From positions 1-25,138 of the IMG/VR virus record IMGVR_UViG_3300048063_000406: a DNA stretch of 25,138 nucleotides. The stretch is one strand, 5' to 3'. Shown piece after piece: positions 22,601-25,138 of the stretch (the first letter of the stretch is position 1; each line of letters opens with the position of its first letter). The position numbers and the translations under genes were made by a program. The notes beneath the pieces were generated by a model. That model made no database searches. It was given only the letters and a program-made list of their open reading frames with translations, and was not told where the DNA came from. Source of the DNA: a virus.

Positions 22601-24563
22601 AGGATCAGTAGCATCTATTCCTAGTGAGTATCAACTTTGCGACGGAAGTGCCGCATCAACATCAGAACTTCAGGCAATCACCGGTTCTAATGTACCCGAT
22701 TTAAGAGATAGATTTATTGTTGGTGCCGGTTCTGCATATGTTGTTGATGCTATTGGTGGTAGTACTGATTCTATTTTAGTACAACATTTTCACGCAGGTC
22801 CTGAACACTCTCATGGAATAACCACATCCTTTAATATTAGTGGTAATGGTACTACTAGTACTGAAGATGTCCCCCACACGCATGCTATTCAGGGAACTGT
22901 AGGAACTGGTTCTGGTCTGGCATTAGGAACTAATTATACCGGTGATTATTCACCAAGAAGTACAAATGCAGCAACTGATACAAATCATAGTCATACATTT
23001 AGTTTTAATACTACAGCAAATCTTTCTGGAAGCACCATTGCTAGTGGTACTGGAAGTACGACTACAGTAGGTGAGAGTGGATCAGGAAAGAATCTTCCAC
23101 CATACTACTCTCTTTGTTACATGATTAAGCACACTGCTTCTTCTAGTAGTGGAGGTATTGCTCTAACCGATATTTCAGTAAGTGTTAATTCACCAGGAAC
23201 TGCCGGTCTTTCTTATAATAATGGTACAGGTGTATTTACTTACACACCACCAGATTTGACATCAGGATCTGATACTTTAGATACTGTTCTTGCTAGAGGT
23301 GCAACAACAACTAGGGATATTAACACAACAGGTAAAGTATATTTTGCAAACGTATTCTCTACCACTGGAGATCTTCCAAGTGCATCCTCTTATCATGGCA
23401 TGTTTGCTCATGTACATGGAACTGGTAAAGGATATTTTGCACATGCAGGTGCTTGGGTTCCATTAGCAAATGAATCTCAAATTGCGAATGCAACTGAATG
23501 GGATACTGCATATGGTTGGGGTAACCACGCTAGTGCAGGGTATTTAACTTCTATTGGAAATATCAGTGGACATACTGATGTAAATGCATCGTCAGCAAGT
23601 GATGGAGATGTTTTAACATGGAATAGTAGTAGTAGTACTTGGACTCCTCAGGCATCATCAAGTGGTACAAGTGGAACAGTTACTCAGATAGATACAGGAA
23701 CAGGAATTAGTGGCGGTCCTATTACATCTAGTGGGACTATAGAATTAGCAGATACTGGTGTTACAGCAGGTACATATAATAATCCAGACCAAATTGTAGT
23801 AAACGGTCAAGGACAGATTACTTCCTTGACTCAGGGTGCAGGGGCATCAATTCCAACTGGAATTATTGTGATGTGGTCTGGTTCTGCAAGTAGCGTTCCT
23901 TCTGGTTGGGCATTATGCAATGGTCAGACGGTTTCAAGTAGTACTACTCCAGATCTAAGAGGAATGTTTATTGTGGGTTCCGGAGGAACTTACAGCACAG
24001 GAGATACTGGTGGTAGTGAAAATGTAACTTTAACAACATCAAATTTACCTTCCCATACTCATACTATTTCTTCCCATACTCATAATATTGGTAATCACAG
24101 TCATACTGTAGACAGTCATTCCCATAATATCGGAAATCATAGTCATAATGTCGGAAATCATAGTCACAATTTTAGTGGCAGTGGTTCCGGTAATACAAAT
24201 AACGCTGGAAATCATACTCATACAGGCACAAAACCTATACCACTGCATATCAATAGTGGAGATACTGATAGAGGAACTGGTAGTTCTAATTTTAGTGTTG
24301 ATACTACTACAACTCAATCAACCAATGCTAATGGTTCTCATTCACATAATGTGTCTGTCTCAGTTAGCGGATCTACTAACAGTGGTGGTCCTGGATCAAC
24401 TGGAAGTTCTAGTGGTTCAACCGGTGCTTCTGCACCAAGTACAAATGCTGCTTCGGGAGTTATTGGTGATGGTGGAAGTGGTGATACTGGATCTATCGGA
24501 GATGGAAATGCACACGAAAACAGACCTCCGTATTATTCATTGGCATACATTATGAAGGTATGA
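19674..24563 (+). CDS. Tail fibre protein with three collar domains and His-X-His ladders
   Basis: A 1629-residue fibre, probably trimeric and host-contacting. The N-terminus MVLRNVAKSFSLEQQRLEIN is shared with the next gene and is likely the attachment part. Short fibre repeats follow: WDTAYGWGNH at residues 112, 142 and 1276; G(I/F)xL.D(I/L)(S/T)V...YTPPDL modules (four); and 14-residue SYnDLTnkPT repeats (nine). Six linkers of the form D...P.nGqvLxWn...W occur, some ending in Gly/Ser-rich stretches. Three Phage Tail Collar-like modules (PF07484 type) span about 452-645, 967-1155 and 1393-1629. Each opens with a G.I..W.G....P..(W/Y).LC(D/N)G block, contains PDLR(D/G).F.VG, then HxH motifs (5, 4 and 8 respectively), and closes with PPYYSL. 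HxH motifs recall the T4 gp37 tip, where they bind iron. The start overlaps the preceding stop; no strong ribosome site is seen. The fibre assignment is strong; receptor and trimer state are inferred. Confidence 0.88.
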   Translation: MVLRNVAKSFSLEQQRLEINLIASDVYALEQGAVAPTTYTMNPVDGSGPDRKIIRLTGSDGINADVVLVAGTGLSIGLSGGQITFTNNAVETDPVYSASAAANVTNTKITNWDTAYGWGNHTLSGYATQIYVNTALTNLNNWDTAYGWGNHSAAGYLTSVALNDITDVDTTGVTTGQALIWNAPSSTWIAGTVASSGGGIALTDITVTSLSPGTASLTYDNTTGVFSYTPPDLSGYSTFSGSYNDLTDKPTFSVSDLSDVSSTSPSTGQVLKWDGAEWSPAADLTASGTGIALSDISVNVLSVGTASLSYNNTTGVFSYTPPDLSGYSTFSGSYTDLTNQPTLFSGSYTDLTNQPTLFSESYNDLTDKPTLFSESYNDLTDKPTLFSGSYVDLTNKPTIPSSLNDLIDVLISGTPNDGAVLKYNGTNSRWELGADQNSGTGGGGSGGGGNVAVGSIMMWSGAIVDIPTGWQLCDGTGDSPDLRDRFVVGSGSTYAVGSTGGNADSTLPSHTHTFSGSGTSNGTTDSQLSNHSHNVSGSGSTNNTGSHSHNWGANTWAVQSGSNADALDNPQGNGGGNKSSNTSSSGSHSHNVSISGSTNSSNLSHSHNVSVNVSLSGNTGTAGISSVGTNIPPYYSLCFIYCTTASGGSTSNFIELDDLSVNVLSAGTADLSYNDATGLFSYTPPDLSGYSTFSGSYNDLTNQPTLFSGNYNDLTNQPTLFSGSYTDLTNKPATPTGYTNSDVDSHLNVTSPPTNGHVLSWNNGDYAWVAQSSGGSSGGSGTTYQWADGVVASGWSASDLSSEMFDGSLTSWSKAETTSADYLGWDNTANGANLPILNGPVEIFVRYADTANYTYEVNGASVTPDVSGAVGATGGWVTLTSGTAGSFKVSTTNTSLNISISGVKSNGLLLTPTALYNDTNGSYENSNVDSHLNISSASSGQILSWNGSDYAWVADQTGGSGGSGSSDPIGTIVAWAGSVASIPSEYQLCDGSAASTSELQAITGSNVPDLRDRFIVGAGSAYVVDAIGGSTDSILVQHFHAGPEHSHGITTSFNISGNGTTSTEDVPHTHAIQGTVGTGSGLALGTNYTGDYSPRSTNAATDTNHSHTFSFNTTANLSGSTIASGTGSTTTVGESGSGKNLPPYYSLCYMIKHTASSSSGGIALTDISVSVNSPGTAGLSYNNGTGVFTYTPPDLTSGSDTLDTVLARGATTTRDINTTGKVYFANVFSTTGDLPSASSYHGMFAHVHGTGKGYFAHAGAWVPLANESQIANATEWDTAYGWGNHASAGYLTSIGNISGHTDVNASSASDGDVLTWNSSSSTWTPQASSSGTSGTVTQIDTGTGISGGPITSSGTIELADTGVTAGTYNNPDQIVVNGQGQITSLTQGAGASIPTGIIVMWSGSASSVPSGWALCNGQTVSSSTTPDLRGMFIVGSGGTYSTGDTGGSENVTLTTSNLPSHTHTISSHTHNIGNHSHTVDSHSHNIGNHSHNVGNHSHNFSGSGSGNTNNAGNHTHTGTKPIPLHINSGDTDRGTGSSNFSVDTTTTQSTNANGSHSHNVSVSVSGSTNSGGPGSTGSSSGSTGASAPSTNAASGVIGDGGSGDTGSIGDGNAHENRPPYYSLAYIMKV
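20332..20656 (+). repeat. Exact 52-base direct repeat pair in the fibre gene
   Basis: Positions 20332-20383 and 20605-20656 are identical over 52 bases, 273 bases (91 codons) apart, encoding NTTGVFSYTPPDLSGYS-type residues. The interval between them is one full module, so the whole unit appears to be a recent in-frame duplication. A similar but diverged copy lies at about 21690-21745 and a more diverged one near 23215-23260. Confidence 0.85.
20658..20867 (+). repeat. Five tandem 42-base repeats in the fibre gene
   Basis: Five units of exactly 42 bases (20658-20699, 20700-20741, 20742-20783, 20784-20825, 20826-20867) encode the 14-residue unit (L/T)FS(G/E)SY.DLT(N/D).PT. Units 3 and 4 encode identical residues (LFSESYNDLTDKPT) and differ by only a few bases. 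The unit length keeps the reading frame, so copy number can change without breaking the fibre. Confidence 0.9.
21747..21872 (+). repeat. Three tandem 42-base repeats in the fibre gene
   Basis: A second array of the same 14-residue unit, at 21747-21788, 21789-21830 and 21831-21872, follows the first collar module. It encodes TFSGSYNDLTNQPT, LFSGNYNDLTNQPT and LFSGSYTDLTNKPA. It is preceded by the same YTPPDLSGYS module as the first array, so the whole cassette is reused after each collar. Confidence 0.88.
24054..24167 (+). repeat. Six HxH motifs at a strict 21-base (7-residue) period
   Basis: Histidine pairs begin at residues 1461, 1468, 1475, 1482, 1489 and 1496 of the fibre, each of the form H-(T/S)-H followed by four small or polar residues. 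Two more HxH motifs follow out of phase in the same collar module. In T4 gp37, HxH motifs in a trimeric tip coordinate a row of iron ions; the same arrangement is inferred here. Confidence 0.85.
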
Positions 24564-24569
24564 TAAATA
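24562..24569 (+). promoter_or_regulatory. Probable late promoter (GATAAATA) before the second fibre gene
   Basis: GATAAATA matches the T4 late octamer TATAAATA at seven of eight bases. It overlaps the TGA stop of the first fibre (24561-24563) and ends 31 bases before the ATG at 24601. The geometry closely copies the 9510-9527 site, where the octamer also covers the upstream stop and the next ATG lies 36 bases on. Confidence 0.6.
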
Positions 24570-24600
24570 ATCAAAAGACTGTCCCAGTAGCGTAATATCA

Positions 24601-25138
24601 ATGGTATTAAGGAATGTAGCTAAAACTTTCAGTCTGGAACAGCAAAGACAAGAGATTAACTTGCTTGCTGCTGATCTGCACGCCCTCAGTGGTATTTCTG
24701 AAACTGATCCAGTATTTACAGCATCTGCAGCTTCGTCTGTAACTGCACAAAATATTAGTGATTGGAATTCTGCATATCAGTTTACCTCAAATTTTCAAGA
24801 ATCCGATCCTATATTTACATCATCTGCTGCTTTTGCAGTAACTCATTTAAGAATTGCTAATTGGGACAGTGCATTTCTATGGGGTAATCATGCTAATGTA
24901 GGGTACTTATTAAAGTCCACTATCAATATTTCTGATAATCAACCAGGAAATCCATCTAATGGTGAACTTTGGTGGAAGAGTGATAGTGGTGTATTGAAAG
25001 TTTATTATGAAGATGGTGATACAAATCAATGGGTAGATGCTAGTCCTACCGCTGCATCCGCTACTAGCGCAAAAGTATTAACAGCAGATGTACCTCCTGC
25101 AAATCCAGTTAATGGCGATTTGTGGTGGAAGAGTGATA
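24601..25138 (+). CDS. Second tail fibre protein, N-terminal part (3' partial)
   Basis: The frame is open from the ATG at 24601 to the window edge (179 complete codons), so it is cut off here. The first 29 residues, beginning MVLRNVAKTFSLEQQRQEIN, match 23 of 29 residues of the preceding fibre, pointing to a shared anchor and gene duplication. Two short repeats follow that begin (S/Q)E(T/S)DP(V/I)FT.SAA and continue with an aromatic W(N/D)SA(Y/F) motif, the second one with WGNHANVGYLL, related to the WDTAYGWGNH module of the first fibre. After about residue 100 come two copies of a module with P.(N/V)G(E/D)LWWKSD, of which the first continues VYYEDGD..QWVDASP; this is a pattern common in phage fibres. 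The start is chosen from the match to the first fibre; no clear Shine-Dalgarno is seen. Function as a host-contact fibre is inferred from the match. Confidence 0.85.
   Translation, partial: MVLRNVAKTFSLEQQRQEINLLAADLHALSGISETDPVFTASAASSVTAQNISDWNSAYQFTSNFQESDPIFTSSAAFAVTHLRIANWDSAFLWGNHANVGYLLKSTINISDNQPGNPSNGELWWKSDSGVLKVYYEDGDTNQWVDASPTAASATSAKVLTADVPPANPVNGDLWWKSD

Noticed and set aside
24045-24317. Antisense open frame of 90 codons over the histidine ladder
   Set aside because: It is a by-product of the 21-base periodic coding repeat on the + strand; its translation is low-complexity and has no ribosome site or promoter.
24148-24555. + strand 135-codon open frame inside the last collar module
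   Set aside because: It lies in another frame of an excellent coding region, and its product is Leu/Val/Ile-rich low-complexity sequence of the kind shadow frames give.

Overview
The window is a 25 kb piece of an AT-rich, T4-like contractile-tailed bacteriophage genome, most likely a marine myovirus of the cyanophage/pelagiphage type. The reasons are: all genes lie on one strand and are packed almost end to end; T4-type late promoters (TATAAATA) sit at gene junctions; a clear homologue of the T4 baseplate wedge protein gp8 is present; and it is followed by a DUF4815-type protein and large collar-domain fibres, a set familiar from marine T4-like phages. Host (Synechococcus, Prochlorococcus or SAR11) cannot be decided from this sequence alone.

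Layout, left to right, all + strand. Positions 2-151 hold the C-terminal end of an upstream protein, probably baseplate wedge gp6. It ends in three consecutive in-frame TAG codons. Positions 158-9514 hold a giant 3118-residue structural protein in the position where T4 carries gene 7. It is a mosaic of small repeated beta modules, a YHYH-like domain and duplicated helical modules. A tandem late promoter (9510-9527) overlaps its stop codon. Positions 9564-11330 hold gp8 (588 residues against 334 in T4, enlarged by insertions). Positions 11356-19473 hold a 2705-residue DUF4815-type protein at the gp9/gp10 position. Positions 19475-19684 hold a small charged 69-residue protein overlapping the next gene by 11 bases. 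Positions 19674-24563 hold a 1629-residue fibre protein with three tail-collar modules and histidine ladders. After a second late-promoter-like site (24562-24569), positions 24601-25138 hold the start of a second fibre gene whose first 29 residues are nearly the same as those of the first fibre.

How they work together (inference from T4 biology and gene order): the gp6-like, gp7-position, gp8 and DUF4815 proteins would build the baseplate wedge and its periphery, and the two fibres would hang from it and contact the host. The three middle proteins (3118, 588 and 2705 residues) share the same two kinds of short beta module, inserted into otherwise conserved cores, so they have exchanged or jointly accumulated surface modules. 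No tRNA, CRISPR array, insertion sequence, integrase or metabolic gene is present, and no non-coding gap exceeds 50 bases. I found no sign of a non-virion system. The interesting content is the module architecture of the virion proteins.
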